A DNA stretch of 64,000 nucleotides from an uncultured Flavobacteriales bacterium (lineage in GTDB: Bacteria > Bacteroidota > Bacteroidia > Flavobacteriales > BACL11): positions 1-64,000 of the forward strand of contig CAJQRK010000003.1 in the NCBI GenBank assembly GCA_905612305.1, in the 5' to 3' direction. The notes beneath the pieces were generated by a model, which was given only the letters and a program-made list of their open reading frames with translations, was not told the origin of the DNA and did no database searches. The position numbers and the translations under genes are program-made. Positions 39,601-49,370 of this stretch are shown here, piece by piece (the stretch's first letter is position 1; each line of letters begins with the position of its first letter).

Positions 39601-41043
39601 AAATCGTGCAAATCGCGCAAAATCCTCCACATAAAACTTCTCCTCCTGTTTCTCTTTTATATATTTTTTTATTAGTAGCAATGGATGCACAGCATCAATT
39701 CCTTGAATTTCTTCAAATCGAGATTGCAAATACATATCAATAGATTCAAATCTCACTATGGATTCCTCTGTGTCTTGTAGGGAGCCAAAAGTGATTATAT
39801 CGCTATCAATATTCCATTCCAAAAGCTCAAAGTCCATTGTTAAATTATGGTATGAATTTAACATAGGGGATCCTGAAGGACTATGCCTGTCACGATAAAA
39901 TTTCAATTGTCTTTTGCTATCAAAGTATTTAAAACTAAGGCTAGAGTGAAAAAGAGAGTCGGCATCAAACCATATTCTAACTCCTACTTCTGATGAAATT
40001 ATTTTATCACTTCCAATATTAAATTTTTTGGCATTTACAATAAGAACTTCTTTACCATCTTTTCTGAAAATAATTCTAGCCTTCTGATAATCTCCACCAT
40101 CAGCTACAAATTTCTTTCCGACTAACTTATATCCTCCCCTATAATCAACATTCTCAAAAATTTCATTTAACTCAATATCTTTACTATATGAAGTGAAACA
40201 AGGGAAGTTTTCAGCCTGTTTTCCTGAAGCAATTTTATTAACTATTTGACCAAAGATTGCTTCATCAAAAATATTTTTATTATAAAAAATAGACGAATCA
40301 GCAATTACTTGACTTTTTCTCGTATCAAGTTTATAATTTGATGTTTGAGCAAAAACTGAATCTTTTGAAAATCCATGATTTTCCCAATAAACCATTCCTT
40401 CTCCTCCAATCCATTTGTGTGAAAGTGGATAATAAACACCTTTTGTATCAAAAATATTAATTTCACCCCTCTCATTAGAGCAACCTAAATTTATTTTAGA
40501 AGAGAATATAACAATAGGTTCTGTATCCTCAAATGAAAAATGATAATCATTAGTATTAACTGTCCAAATAGCTGATTTACTAGAATGTAATATGTTTTTT
40601 TGAAGAAGAATAGTGGTAAAATCACAGAACATCATTAGATTCTTAGTTGTTGTGTTTTCAACAGTTTTTTCAATAACAACTAACCATTCAGAAAATAATA
40701 TCTCTGCATTGATATGTTTACTAACTACTAATAACGATTTAAGAAAATAATTAAAATGAGGTTTAGGTTTTAACTTTTTCTCAAGCATTTTATTTGCTAT
40801 ATCAATTATAATTGATTGCTCGGTTAGTGTAAATAAAGCACTTGCTTTGTTAAATGCTTTATAGGTTGATTTTAATTCCGAATTATTGGAAACTTCCATA
40901 AAAGTTTGTAATTCAGCAATAAATACAGGGAATTCTTTAGTGAATTCTTTTAATTTTTCTTTTTTCTGTCCAAAGGATTGGAGTGAAAAAATAAGCGTTA
41001 AGACAACTAATATTAAGCTTTTTTTAAATACAGTATTTACCAT
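36601..41043 (-). CDS. Very large secreted protein of unknown function (1480 aa)
   Basis: Signal peptide LILVVLTLIFSLQSFGQ; uninterrupted ORF; no recognised domain. Confidence 0.75.
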   Translation of the reverse strand: MVNTVFKKSLILVVLTLIFSLQSFGQKKEKLKEFTKEFPVFIAELQTFMEVSNNSELKSTYKAFNKASALFTLTEQSIIIDIANKMLEKKLKPKPHFNYFLKSLLVVSKHINAEILFSEWLVVIEKTVENTTTKNLMMFCDFTTILLQKNILHSSKSAIWTVNTNDYHFSFEDTEPIVIFSSKINLGCSNERGEINIFDTKGVYYPLSHKWIGGEGMVYWENHGFSKDSVFAQTSNYKLDTRKSQVIADSSIFYNKNIFDEAIFGQIVNKIASGKQAENFPCFTSYSKDIELNEIFENVDYRGGYKLVGKKFVADGGDYQKARIIFRKDGKEVLIVNAKKFNIGSDKIISSEVGVRIWFDADSLFHSSLSFKYFDSKRQLKFYRDRHSPSGSPMLNSYHNLTMDFELLEWNIDSDIITFGSLQDTEESIVRFESIDMYLQSRFEEIQGIDAVHPLLLIKKYIKEKQEEKFYVEDFARFARFPGHQIKPYLIRLASYGFIFYDFAEERVTVQPMLHTYINAANEINDYDVISFHSSASNTDKGAFLNNHLVNAIINISSKDLIITGIYNVKLSDSSEVAILPDRGVITVKKNRDFLFNGQISAGGGRLNLFGKDFYFHYDEFKIDLESIDSLQLSIPWKNLLGEEQLVRVNTIFEYVQDEIKPQGELRIDYSTNKSGLRKDSFPEFPIFKSHQRSYAYYDKNYSVYNRDRFFFHLDPYEIDSLDSFKAKGLFFTGTFESAGIFPTLKDTLRVQDDISFGFKRKTPIEGIPVYGGAGRFHDNIYLSNRGLKGDGVLEYKNAKASASEIIWFPDSVNLHTNTFAISEVISGIEFPEVSNTETYVHFLPYKDKLEIDMKEQAFNFYKGEANFKGNLLMKPTGLTGSGIMTLDKAEVESEFFTYNANWFGSDAADLRVFEEDGELAILGDNLRTHIDLEMRQGLFNANESDSSFFNLISNNYMCYIDKCVWDMDAESFALGDIISLNHPGSKFVSTHPNQESLSFFAKSAEYSLKDYIIHADGVESIVVADAVIHPDSGVVKIEKDAVMQTLLGATIDLLKHAFTNATVDITSANNYTASGEYTLHYGMNNKKNIFFNKIKINSEKTTEAYGDLDQNKPFSISNKFDLKGGVELYANQKYLTFNGYFMLNHTCNLLEKEWVKFRSKVDPANITIVLSDSLVNDNNDKLYAGIMMRKDTIGLYSTFFNKKKNVYDVEIINSTYSLSFDKNQSSFTVSSKDSLDKTFTLFENTCTTSGEGEIDLNMNLGKVIVKTYGLIKNDIQAQKTDFQGFVLLDFPFSEQAMVAMAKDIGGDDGIGYDDYDDFYVRSLRRVVTDKNEAYKFKLDLETGKISSFPKELEYTLAFTDIRLNWHNNRAFVSKGGVGLGNIYSNPVNDVLNGLIVFEKKQGHSNDVLLIDLKSPEGEYYFFKYKGGEMWSFSYNEDFKNSIINISASNRRLDGKPKYNYDLRKEDWFKKEQKNYKKKY

Positions 41044-41090
41044 TGGCTTTTATGTTTTAGATAAACTAATATCTACTTCAGTATATTCCA

Positions 41091-41846
41091 TTAAAATAAT
41101 TGTGTTATAGCTACAAAATCAGTCGCATTTAAAGAAGCTCCTCCTATCAAACCGCCATCAATATCTTGCTGAGAAAATAACTCTTGTGCATTAATTGGCT
41201 TACAGGATCCCCCATACAAAATAGAAGTATTTTTAGCCACATAATTGCCATATCGCTGAGCAATTAAATCTCGGATAAAAGCATGAATTTCTTGAGCTTG
41301 TTCAGAGCTAGCAGTTATTCCTGTACCAATGGCCCAGATAGGTTCGTAAGCGACTACAATATCTGAAAAATCAGCAGCAGACAAATGGAATATGCTTTCA
41401 GTTAATTGCAACTTAATCCAATCAAAATGCGCCCCGCTTTCTCTTTGATCAAGGGTTTCGCCACAACAGAAAATTACTGCAAGATTATTCGCAAATGCTT
41501 GCTCAACTTTTATTTTTAAAACCTGATTACTTTCCTTAAAATTAGATCTTCTTTCCGAATGCCCTAGCACTACATATTTAGCATTACAAGACGCAATCAT
41601 ATTGGCAGAAACTTCACTCGTAAAAGCGCCACTTTCATGTGAACTACAATCCTGTGAAGCGGTAAATACATTCGTGATATCGGTACACATTTTTGCTATT
41701 TTGTGCAAATGCACAAAAGAAGGTACAAACAAAATTTCAGTAATATTTTCTGCAGGCAATTGAGTCAATACTTGGTCTACCAAGGCAACTGCTTCTTGCC
41801 TATTCAAATTCATTTTCCAGTTTCCTGCCACAATATTTTTTCTCAT
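41091..41846 (-). CDS. tpiA: Triose-phosphate isomerase
   Basis: IVAGNWKMN, VVLGHSERR, VVAYEPIWAIGTG, ILYGGSCKPIN, GGLIGGASL. Confidence 0.96.
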   Translation of the reverse strand: MRKNIVAGNWKMNLNRQEAVALVDQVLTQLPAENITEILFVPSFVHLHKIAKMCTDITNVFTASQDCSSHESGAFTSEVSANMIASCNAKYVVLGHSERRSNFKESNQVLKIKVEQAFANNLAVIFCCGETLDQRESGAHFDWIKLQLTESIFHLSAADFSDIVVAYEPIWAIGTGITASSEQAQEIHAFIRDLIAQRYGNYVAKNTSILYGGSCKPINAQELFSQQDIDGGLIGGASLNATDFVAITQLF

Positions 41847-41849
41847 TTT

Positions 41850-42926
41850 TTAAGTTATTTTTATTCGGGGATCTAGCCACCCATATATTAAATCAACTAG
41901 TATGTTTATAATTACAAAAATAGAAGCAATAAATAATACAGCACCCATTACCACAGGTAAGTCCATTTTATTTAAAGCATCTACAATTTCTTTTCCTATT
42001 CCGTTCCAAGCAAAGATGTATTCCACAAAAACTGCCCCTGCTAAAAGAGAAGCAAACCAACCTGAAACAGCAGTAACAACAGGGTTAAATGCATTTCTAA
42101 GTCCGTGTTTGAATGTTACTGTGAATTTACTTAAACCTTTTGCTGTAGCAGTTCTCACATAATCCATAGAAAGAACCTCCAATAAGGAGTTTCTGGATAA
42201 CTGAATGATAACTGAAAGAGGGCGAATACCTAGAGTAAGAGCAGGGAGGATTAGGTTTTTAAGATGCAAAAAAGATCCCCTACCATAATCATCTACTTCA
42301 TACAAACTTCCTGTCATATTTAGACTCGTATAATTATGCAATACAAAACCAAACAACCACGCCATGATAATAGATGCAAAAAAGGAAGGCAAAGACATGC
42401 CAAGCACAGAAACAAACAAGATAATTTTATCCAATAAAGTATCTTTATACAAAGCTGAAGATACTCCTAAAAAAAGCCCCAACACCAACGCAAAGACAAT
42501 AGAAGAAAGTGCTAAAACAAAAGTGTTTTTGAAGGTAGAGGATATTACAGTTGTAACGGGAGTTCCTTTTCGCACAAAGGATTCACGCAAATAAGGCACT
42601 TTCAGCACTACATCATAATTTGCTAACACAAATAGTTGGGTAGAACTGTATTTCCCACTACTCAATGCTGTAAAAGAATTTTTATCAATAGCATGAAAAG
42701 ATAAAGGAGAAACGTCATTCAAGTACAAAAAATATTGTTCACCTACTGTGCGATCAAAACCATATTTTTGTTTGATAATCTCTAGTTGATTGGAATCTTC
42801 TCTTTGGTCAAGCATCATTCGGGCAGGATCGCCAGGCAATACATTAAACAAAAAGAAAACTAACGTTAGCACCCCCCATAAAACGAGTAATCCGTAAAAT
42901 ATTTTTTTTGCAATATATACTATCAA
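41850..42926 (-). CDS. ABC transporter permease, DppB/OppB type
   Basis: FNVLPGDPARMMLDQR; LRNAFNPVVTAVSGWFASLLAGAVFVEYIFAWNGIGKEIVDAL. Confidence 0.88.
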   Translation of the reverse strand: MIVYIAKKIFYGLLVLWGVLTLVFFLFNVLPGDPARMMLDQREDSNQLEIIKQKYGFDRTVGEQYFLYLNDVSPLSFHAIDKNSFTALSSGKYSSTQLFVLANYDVVLKVPYLRESFVRKGTPVTTVISSTFKNTFVLALSSIVFALVLGLFLGVSSALYKDTLLDKIILFVSVLGMSLPSFFASIIMAWLFGFVLHNYTSLNMTGSLYEVDDYGRGSFLHLKNLILPALTLGIRPLSVIIQLSRNSLLEVLSMDYVRTATAKGLSKFTVTFKHGLRNAFNPVVTAVSGWFASLLAGAVFVEYIFAWNGIGKEIVDALNKMDLPVVMGAVLFIASIFVIINILVDLIYGWLDPRIKIT

Positions 42927-42928
42927 AT

Positions 42929-43858
42929 TTATTGAAATAGTTTTTTAAATTCTTCTGCATTAAAAGCATTTACTCCTGTGCCATCATAAAAACGAATTTG
43001 GTTTCCGTTATCTAAATAGATAACAGCAGGGTTTTCGTAGTCATACCCTAAAATTTCCAAGTAGGAATTAATTTCATCATCCTCATTGTAAAAAGGTAAA
43101 ACTTGATGTGAGTATTCTTTGCCTACATATGTAAAAAATTCAGGAATCTTATCTTCCTCCGAATCAGAAAATATAATATGTACTCTGGGGAAATCAGCAA
43201 TTGAATCAGAAAAGGAAGTTAAGGATTTTGCAGCATCCATACAATGCTCACACCCAGCATCAAAAAAACACAATATCTTTTTTCCCTCATTCATGTTCAT
43301 ATCAGAAACCACGTATTCAGAAAAACTGGAAACTCGTTTATTTTTACCTACCGTTTGAACAGGCAACAAAGCAAACATTAATAATAAAATAGATAAAAAT
43401 TGTATGCTTAATTTTGAGTAACTATTCTTTTCGTTTACTTCTGTATTTCTATATAAAAAAACTAACATGGCAATGGTAATAATATTTTTAATCAAGGCTT
43501 GCAAAGGAGACATAGGAATCAATTCACCAAAGCAACCACAGTTTTCACTATCACCTGAAAATATAGAATAGAACAAATGCAAACTAAATACCGCTATCAT
43601 AGTTATTGAAAGTGGCAGTATTACTTTTTTCAGGTAATTGCTTTGTAAAATTGCAAAGGCAATAAAAAACTCAATAGCAATAATAAAACGAGAAAAATAA
43701 GGAGCTAAACCTTCACTAAAGCCCATAGGAATCAATTGTCCTTCTTCAAAAACTTTTGTAATTCCGTACAAAGGCATTGGATACAATTTTGCAAATGCAG
43801 AAAGCAAGAAAAGTGCTGAAATAAGCACTCGAATAATCATTGGTAAATTCTTTTTCAT
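42929..43858 (-). CDS. MauE/DoxX-like membrane protein with C-terminal thioredoxin-like domain
   Basis: N-terminal 4-TM DoxX/MauE-like region (NCGCFGELIPMSPLQALIKNII); C-terminal ILCFFDAGCEHCMDAAKSL (CxxC). Confidence 0.8.
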   Translation of the reverse strand: MKKNLPMIIRVLISALFLLSAFAKLYPMPLYGITKVFEEGQLIPMGFSEGLAPYFSRFIIAIEFFIAFAILQSNYLKKVILPLSITMIAVFSLHLFYSIFSGDSENCGCFGELIPMSPLQALIKNIITIAMLVFLYRNTEVNEKNSYSKLSIQFLSILLLMFALLPVQTVGKNKRVSSFSEYVVSDMNMNEGKKILCFFDAGCEHCMDAAKSLTSFSDSIADFPRVHIIFSDSEEDKIPEFFTYVGKEYSHQVLPFYNEDDEINSYLEILGYDYENPAVIYLDNGNQIRFYDGTGVNAFNAEEFKKLFQ

Positions 43859-43859
43859 T

Positions 43860-44402
43860 TTATTTATCTAATTTAATTAAAGCAAAAACTGCATAATTTA
43901 GCATATCTAGGTAGTTTGCATCTACCCCTTCTGATATTAAGGTAGCGCCATGATTGTCTTCAATTTGTTTGACACGCAAAATCTTTTGCAAAATCAAATC
44001 CGTTAAAGAACTCACGCGCATATCACGCCAAGCCTCTCCATAATCATGGTTTTTGGCAATCATCAATTTCTTAGCAATATTAGCCTGTTTCTTAAAAATG
44101 TTCATAACCTCATTATGACCCATTTCAACTGCTAATTCCGAAACCCCTAAATCCAACTGAATAAGTCCGATTATTGCATAATTTACAATCCCAACAAATT
44201 CATTTGAAATATCTTCTTCAATCTTCTGAACACCTTTCTGTTCTATGGACCGTATCCTTTGAGCTTTAATGAAAATCTGGTCGGTTAAAGAGCTGATTCT
44301 TAATATAGTCCAAGCACTTCCATAATCTTTCATTTTCTTAGCGAAAATGTCCTCACATTTTTTTATTATTGAATCGTATTCAGTAATTGTCTGTTCCATC
44401 AA
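43860..44402 (-). CDS. DUF1599 family protein (two tandem repeats)
   Basis: Internal duplication: KDYGSAWTILRISSLTDQIFIKAQRI / HDYGEAWRDMRVSSLTDLILQKILRV. Confidence 0.85.
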   Translation of the reverse strand: MMEQTITEYDSIIKKCEDIFAKKMKDYGSAWTILRISSLTDQIFIKAQRIRSIEQKGVQKIEEDISNEFVGIVNYAIIGLIQLDLGVSELAVEMGHNEVMNIFKKQANIAKKLMIAKNHDYGEAWRDMRVSSLTDLILQKILRVKQIEDNHGATLISEGVDANYLDMLNYAVFALIKLDK

Positions 44403-44418
44403 ATTTTAATCGTTAATA

Positions 44419-45285
44419 ATGTCGAAATATACATCATTTAAGCCCTCAGCAGCACACAACTTAAAAAGTAAATCTACCTATTTTTCAACAGAAAACGCAA
44501 TAGTAATGGGGATATTGAATATTACAGAAGATTCTTTTTTTGATGGAGGGAAATATACAAATGAAGAAGAAATAATAAGCAGATGCCGTAAAATGCTAGA
44601 GGAAGGCGCTGCGATCATTGACATAGGTGCACAATCATCTCGCCCTGGAGCACAAGTAATAAATATCGAACAGGAACTTATCAAATTATTACCCATTATT
44701 AAATTGTTAAAAAATAGATTTCCCAACCTTATCCTATCAATAGACACTTATTGGGCAGAAGTTGCGGAGCAATGTGTGAAAGCAGGAGCAAATATTATTA
44801 ATGATATATCAGCTGGAGAATTAGATGAGGAAATGGTGGACACCATAGCCGAACTACAAGTTCCTTACATTATTACGCATATGCAAGGCACCCCTAGTAA
44901 TATGCAAAAAAACCCCACTTATACAAATGTAACAACTGAAATTATTAGTTACTTTCAACAAAAGATAAAACAACTTCAGGCCAAGGGAATTCAGGATATT
45001 ATTATTGACCCAGGCTTTGGTTTCGGGAAAACTTTAGCACATAATTATCAACTGCTAAACGAATTAGAAGAGTTTAAACAATTTGATATTCCGGTATTAG
45101 TAGGCACTTCACGAAAATCAATGATATACAAATTACTAGATAATAGCCCAGAACAAGCATTAAATGGAACAAGCATTACTAATACCATTGCACTACAAAA
45201 AGGAGTGAATATTTTGAGAGTGCATGATGTAAAAGAAGCCATTGAATGTATTAAAATTACTACATTCGCAAAAAATAATTGTTAA
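44419..45285 (+). CDS. folP: Dihydropteroate synthase
   Basis: VMGILNITEDSFFDGGKY, IDIGAQSSRPGAQ, IIDPGFGFGKT, GTSRKSMI. Confidence 0.95.
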   Translation: MSKYTSFKPSAAHNLKSKSTYFSTENAIVMGILNITEDSFFDGGKYTNEEEIISRCRKMLEEGAAIIDIGAQSSRPGAQVINIEQELIKLLPIIKLLKNRFPNLILSIDTYWAEVAEQCVKAGANIINDISAGELDEEMVDTIAELQVPYIITHMQGTPSNMQKNPTYTNVTTEIISYFQQKIKQLQAKGIQDIIIDPGFGFGKTLAHNYQLLNELEEFKQFDIPVLVGTSRKSMIYKLLDNSPEQALNGTSITNTIALQKGVNILRVHDVKEAIECIKITTFAKNNC

Positions 45286-46061
45286 TGGAATTTTTAAAAA
45301 TTGGTTTTATTGAGCTTATTGACATAGCGCTAGTTGCTATCTTAATTTATCAGCTATACAAACTAGTAAAAGGAACAGTAGCTATCAATATATTTATTGG
45401 TTTGGCAGCCATCTATCTTTTATGGAAAGTATTTTCTGTTTTTCAATTGCAGCTTTTGAGCGAAATTTTAGGACAGTTTATAGGTGTTGGAGTAATCATT
45501 CTGGCTATAGTTTTTCAGCAAGAATTACGAAAATTTCTTATAGTTATAGGAAAAGGAAAAGTAATCAAAAACAAAGGAATTTTTAAATTCAACTTTTCGG
45601 TGGAACACAAAAATCATTTGAATACACTCGTGATTGCACATGCTTGTGAGGATATGGCAAAAACAAAAACAGGTGCCATTATGGTGATAACACAAATGGA
45701 TGACTTAGCTGTATTTTCAGAATCAGGCGTAGCTATGAATGCAGAAATTTCTGCACCTATGATAGAAAGTATTTTTTACAAAAATAGCCCACTACATGAT
45801 GGTGCGGTTATTATAAGAGATAATAAAATTATTAGTGCTAGGTGCGTACTTCCTGTTAGTAATAGTGAGGATTTCCCTGGGAACTTGGGTATGCGCCATA
45901 GGGCAGCTGTTGGGATAACTGAAGAATCAGATGCTATTGCTGTTATTGTTTCGGAGGAAACAGGAAAGATCTCCTATGTTAAGGATGGAGAACTATTTAC
46001 CAAACGAACATCCTTACAATTGGAACAATTTTTGAATCGAGTATTTACTCAAGCACAATAA
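45285..46061 (+). CDS. cdaA: Diadenylate cyclase CdaA
   Basis: N-terminal TMs; DAC motifs SPLHDGAVIIRDNKIISARCVLP and GMRHRAAVGITEESDAIAVIVSEETG. Confidence 0.95.
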   Translation: MEFLKIGFIELIDIALVAILIYQLYKLVKGTVAINIFIGLAAIYLLWKVFSVFQLQLLSEILGQFIGVGVIILAIVFQQELRKFLIVIGKGKVIKNKGIFKFNFSVEHKNHLNTLVIAHACEDMAKTKTGAIMVITQMDDLAVFSESGVAMNAEISAPMIESIFYKNSPLHDGAVIIRDNKIISARCVLPVSNSEDFPGNLGMRHRAAVGITEESDAIAVIVSEETGKISYVKDGELFTKRTSLQLEQFLNRVFTQAQ

Positions 46062-47601
46062 ATTTACTAGTAAATTCTTTTCCTTTAAAGCGGAAGCATA
46101 CTACATATATACCTTCACTTTTAGGTTTAACATCAGCCCAATAAAAAGGAGCATAGAAACTACCTTTACTAACAAGTTTTCCTTCAATTGAATAAACTGA
46201 AAAGTCAACTTTTTCTTCTTGACTAGATGTAAAATTAAAATACCCACCTGAAATATAAAAGTTTAAATTATCAGAGCAGGCTTTAAGTGCTTCATAATAA
46301 TCTGGTATACCATAGCCAAACTGATCATCAGGATTTAAATACCTATCACATGATTTTATCACTACATCCATAATTTCCAAATTAGACTTTTCAGGATTTG
46401 AACCCCATAAACAAGCCAACATACCAGCAGTCACCGGTGAGGAAAAAGAAGTACCATTTCCTGACACTACCATATCATCAGAATTAGCAACAATTGTATT
46501 TTGACCTTGAGCCATTAGAGTTGGTTTTACCCTTCCATCAGATGAAGGACCATAGGAGCTAAAATTTGCAAAACTCTTATTCTCGTCAACTGCACCAACC
46601 GTAATAATATTAATAGCATCGGCAGGAGCTCCTATATAATTCCAAGATGAATTCCCTGAGTTTCCTGCGGAATTAACTACTATAATTCCTTTATCCGCAG
46701 CCATAGTTGCTGCAATACTAATAGGGGTTGTTTTTCCATCCATATCAGCATAAGTATGATTTTGAATTGTATCATCAAAAGTAGTATACCCTAAGGATGA
46801 ATTAATAATATCTGCACCAGCACTATCTGCAAATTCAGCAGCACATACCCACATATATTCTTCAATCAAATTCTCAGAAAATACATCTTCACTTCTTAAT
46901 AATAAATAATCAGCTTGAGGAGCCGTACCTATAATTTTTCCTGGCGCATTCCCTCCCATTGTACTCAGCACCATCATTCCATGAGTATGATCATCATACA
47001 CATTTGTATTACCATCAACAAAATCATAAGTACCTAATATTTGGCTTTGCATATCCATAAAAATACTAAGCTTATCTACCTTATAAAAACCTGCATCAAT
47101 TACAGCAATAGTCATACCCTTTCCTTTAAATCCTTTCTGGTGCATTTTATCCCCCCCTAACATTTGAAGTTGATTATAAGCAGAACCATAATCTAAAGAA
47201 TTAAAAGGAGTATTCCATTTATCATCAACAGCCTTCTTATTACTCCAGTTACCAAAATATATCATGGTGTCAATAAAAGAAAAATTAATCTTATTGATAA
47301 GCAAACTATCATTAGTACTTACTAATATTCCATTAAACCATTTTGATGTATTACCTAATTGAAAACTAAGATTTATAATACTATCTACATACCACTTATT
47401 TACAGGAAGATCTGTACTATCAAATCCTATAAAGAACTTATTCCTTCTGGCTATTGTTTTAGATGATAAATATTCTTCAGGTGAATTTATACTATAGGTA
47501 GAGTTTGCTTTATCAATAAACGAAATAAAATATTTATGCATACCATCTTGAGCAAAAACAAATTCTGTGAAAAATAATAATATAAAAATTATTTTTTTCA
47601 T
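46045..47601 (-). CDS. S8 family serine peptidase, secreted, T9SS type A-like tail
   Basis: MTIAVIDAGFYKVD, DHTHGMMVLSTMGG, GNGTSFSSPVTAGMLACLW; C-terminal VDFSVYSIEGKLVSKGSF...GIYVVCFRFKGKEFTSKFIVLE. Confidence 0.9.
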   Translation of the reverse strand: MKKIIFILLFFTEFVFAQDGMHKYFISFIDKANSTYSINSPEEYLSSKTIARRNKFFIGFDSTDLPVNKWYVDSIINLSFQLGNTSKWFNGILVSTNDSLLINKINFSFIDTMIYFGNWSNKKAVDDKWNTPFNSLDYGSAYNQLQMLGGDKMHQKGFKGKGMTIAVIDAGFYKVDKLSIFMDMQSQILGTYDFVDGNTNVYDDHTHGMMVLSTMGGNAPGKIIGTAPQADYLLLRSEDVFSENLIEEYMWVCAAEFADSAGADIINSSLGYTTFDDTIQNHTYADMDGKTTPISIAATMAADKGIIVVNSAGNSGNSSWNYIGAPADAINIITVGAVDENKSFANFSSYGPSSDGRVKPTLMAQGQNTIVANSDDMVVSGNGTSFSSPVTAGMLACLWGSNPEKSNLEIMDVVIKSCDRYLNPDDQFGYGIPDYYEALKACSDNLNFYISGGYFNFTSSQEEKVDFSVYSIEGKLVSKGSFYAPFYWADVKPKSEGIYVVCFRFKGKEFTSKFIVLE

Positions 47602-49370
47602 TACATCCTATCAGGAACACCTGCTCCTAATAAACGCATGGCGGTTTTAATCACCTCTCCCACTTTAGTGGAAAGGCCTAAACGGAAATTAATCAAGTCA
47701 TTGCTTTCAGCATTGAGTATTGGTGTATGTTGATAATAAGTATTGAATTCTTTTACTAAATCATAAACATAATTAGCCACTAATGCTGGACTATAATTAG
47801 TTGCCGCTTCCTGTATTACGGCTGGAAAAGCAGTTAAGTGCTTAATAATTTCTTGTTCCTTAGTCGTAATCTCTACTTCATTTGGCATAAGCACCTCAGT
47901 ATTGTGTTTTCTTACTAAGGATTGAATACGCGCATAAGCATATTGTATAAAAGATCCCGTATTTCCATTAAAATCTATGGATTCTGCAGGATCAAATAGC
48001 ATTCTTTTTTTAGGGTCAACCTTAAGCATAAAATATTTAAGAGCTCCCATGCCTACGGTTTCGTAAAGTGCATTTGCAGCTTCATCCGTCATCCCTTCTA
48101 ATTTACCTAAATCCTTAGCAATATTTTTGGCCGTACTTACCATTTCTTCCATCAACTCATCAGCATCCACCACTGTTCCTTCACGCGATTTCATTTTTCC
48201 TGAAGGTAAGTCCACCATTCCGTATGATAAATGATAGCAATTTTTCGCCCAGTCATAACCTAGCTTATCTAAAATAAGAAACAAAACCTTAAAGTGATAA
48301 TCCTGCTCATTGCCTACCGTATAAGCCATATTAGAGAATGAAAAATCTTCATGCCTTTGTATAGCAGTACCAATGTCCTGTGTCATATATACAGACGTTC
48401 CATCTGAACGTAAAATAATTTTTTCATCCAATCCATCAGTAGATAAATCTATCCATACTGAGCCATCTTCTTTTCTGTAAAACACCCCTTTTTCTAGGCC
48501 TATTTCCACTACTTTTTTTCCTAACAGATAAGTATCACTTTCATAGTAGTTTTTATCAAAATCGACTCCTAATCTTTTGTAAGTAATATCAAAACCATCA
48601 TACACCCAGCCATTCATTTTTTTCCAAAGTGCAATTATAACTGGTTCTTTTGCCTCCCAACTCAATAGCATTGCTTGTGCCTTTTTAAAGATAGGAGCTT
48701 GTTTTTCAGCTTCTTTTTGATCCATTCCTTCGGCTACTAAGCCAGCAATTTCTTTTTTATAGTACTTGTCAAATTCTATATAATATTTTCCTACAAAATG
48801 ATCTCCTTTCAGCCCATTAGTTTCTGGCGTTTCCCCATGACCAAAATCTTCCCATGCCACCATGGATTTGCAAATATGTATTCCTCTGTCATTAATGACT
48901 TGAACTTTTTTTACATGCCGTCCACTTGCTTTAATAATCTCAGCAACAGAATAACCTAAAAGGTTATTGCGAATGTGTCCTAAATGGATAGGCTTATTGG
49001 TATTCGGAGAAGAATATTCCACTAAATAGGTAGGTGCACTTTCTTCAGCATCTATCACCCCATAATCAGTAGTGATGTAGGTGTTTACAAACTGATTATA
49101 CCAAAATTCTTTTGCAATTTCAAGATTCAAAAATCCTTTCACCACATTAAAATCGGCTACCTCGCTTATCTTTTCTTTCAAGTAATCTCCTATTTGTTCA
49201 GCCGTTTGTTCTGGTCCTTTTTTTGAAACGCGCAAAATCGGAAAAACCACTAAAGTAATATCTCCCTTGAAATCCTTTGTAGTTTTTTGAAACTGAATAT
49301 CCTGACCTTCTGCTGAATATAATGCCGAAAGGCATTTTTCTATTTCCTTATGTAATATTTTTGCTATCAT
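47601..49370 (-). CDS. argS: Arginyl-tRNA synthetase
   Basis: EYSSPNTNKPIHLGHIRNNLLG, MVDLPSGKMKSREGTVV; start trimmed to MIAKILHKEIEK. Confidence 0.95.
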   Translation of the reverse strand: MIAKILHKEIEKCLSALYSAEGQDIQFQKTTKDFKGDITLVVFPILRVSKKGPEQTAEQIGDYLKEKISEVADFNVVKGFLNLEIAKEFWYNQFVNTYITTDYGVIDAEESAPTYLVEYSSPNTNKPIHLGHIRNNLLGYSVAEIIKASGRHVKKVQVINDRGIHICKSMVAWEDFGHGETPETNGLKGDHFVGKYYIEFDKYYKKEIAGLVAEGMDQKEAEKQAPIFKKAQAMLLSWEAKEPVIIALWKKMNGWVYDGFDITYKRLGVDFDKNYYESDTYLLGKKVVEIGLEKGVFYRKEDGSVWIDLSTDGLDEKIILRSDGTSVYMTQDIGTAIQRHEDFSFSNMAYTVGNEQDYHFKVLFLILDKLGYDWAKNCYHLSYGMVDLPSGKMKSREGTVVDADELMEEMVSTAKNIAKDLGKLEGMTDEAANALYETVGMGALKYFMLKVDPKKRMLFDPAESIDFNGNTGSFIQYAYARIQSLVRKHNTEVLMPNEVEITTKEQEIIKHLTAFPAVIQEAATNYSPALVANYVYDLVKEFNTYYQHTPILNAESNDLINFRLGLSTKVGEVIKTAMRLLGAGVPDRM

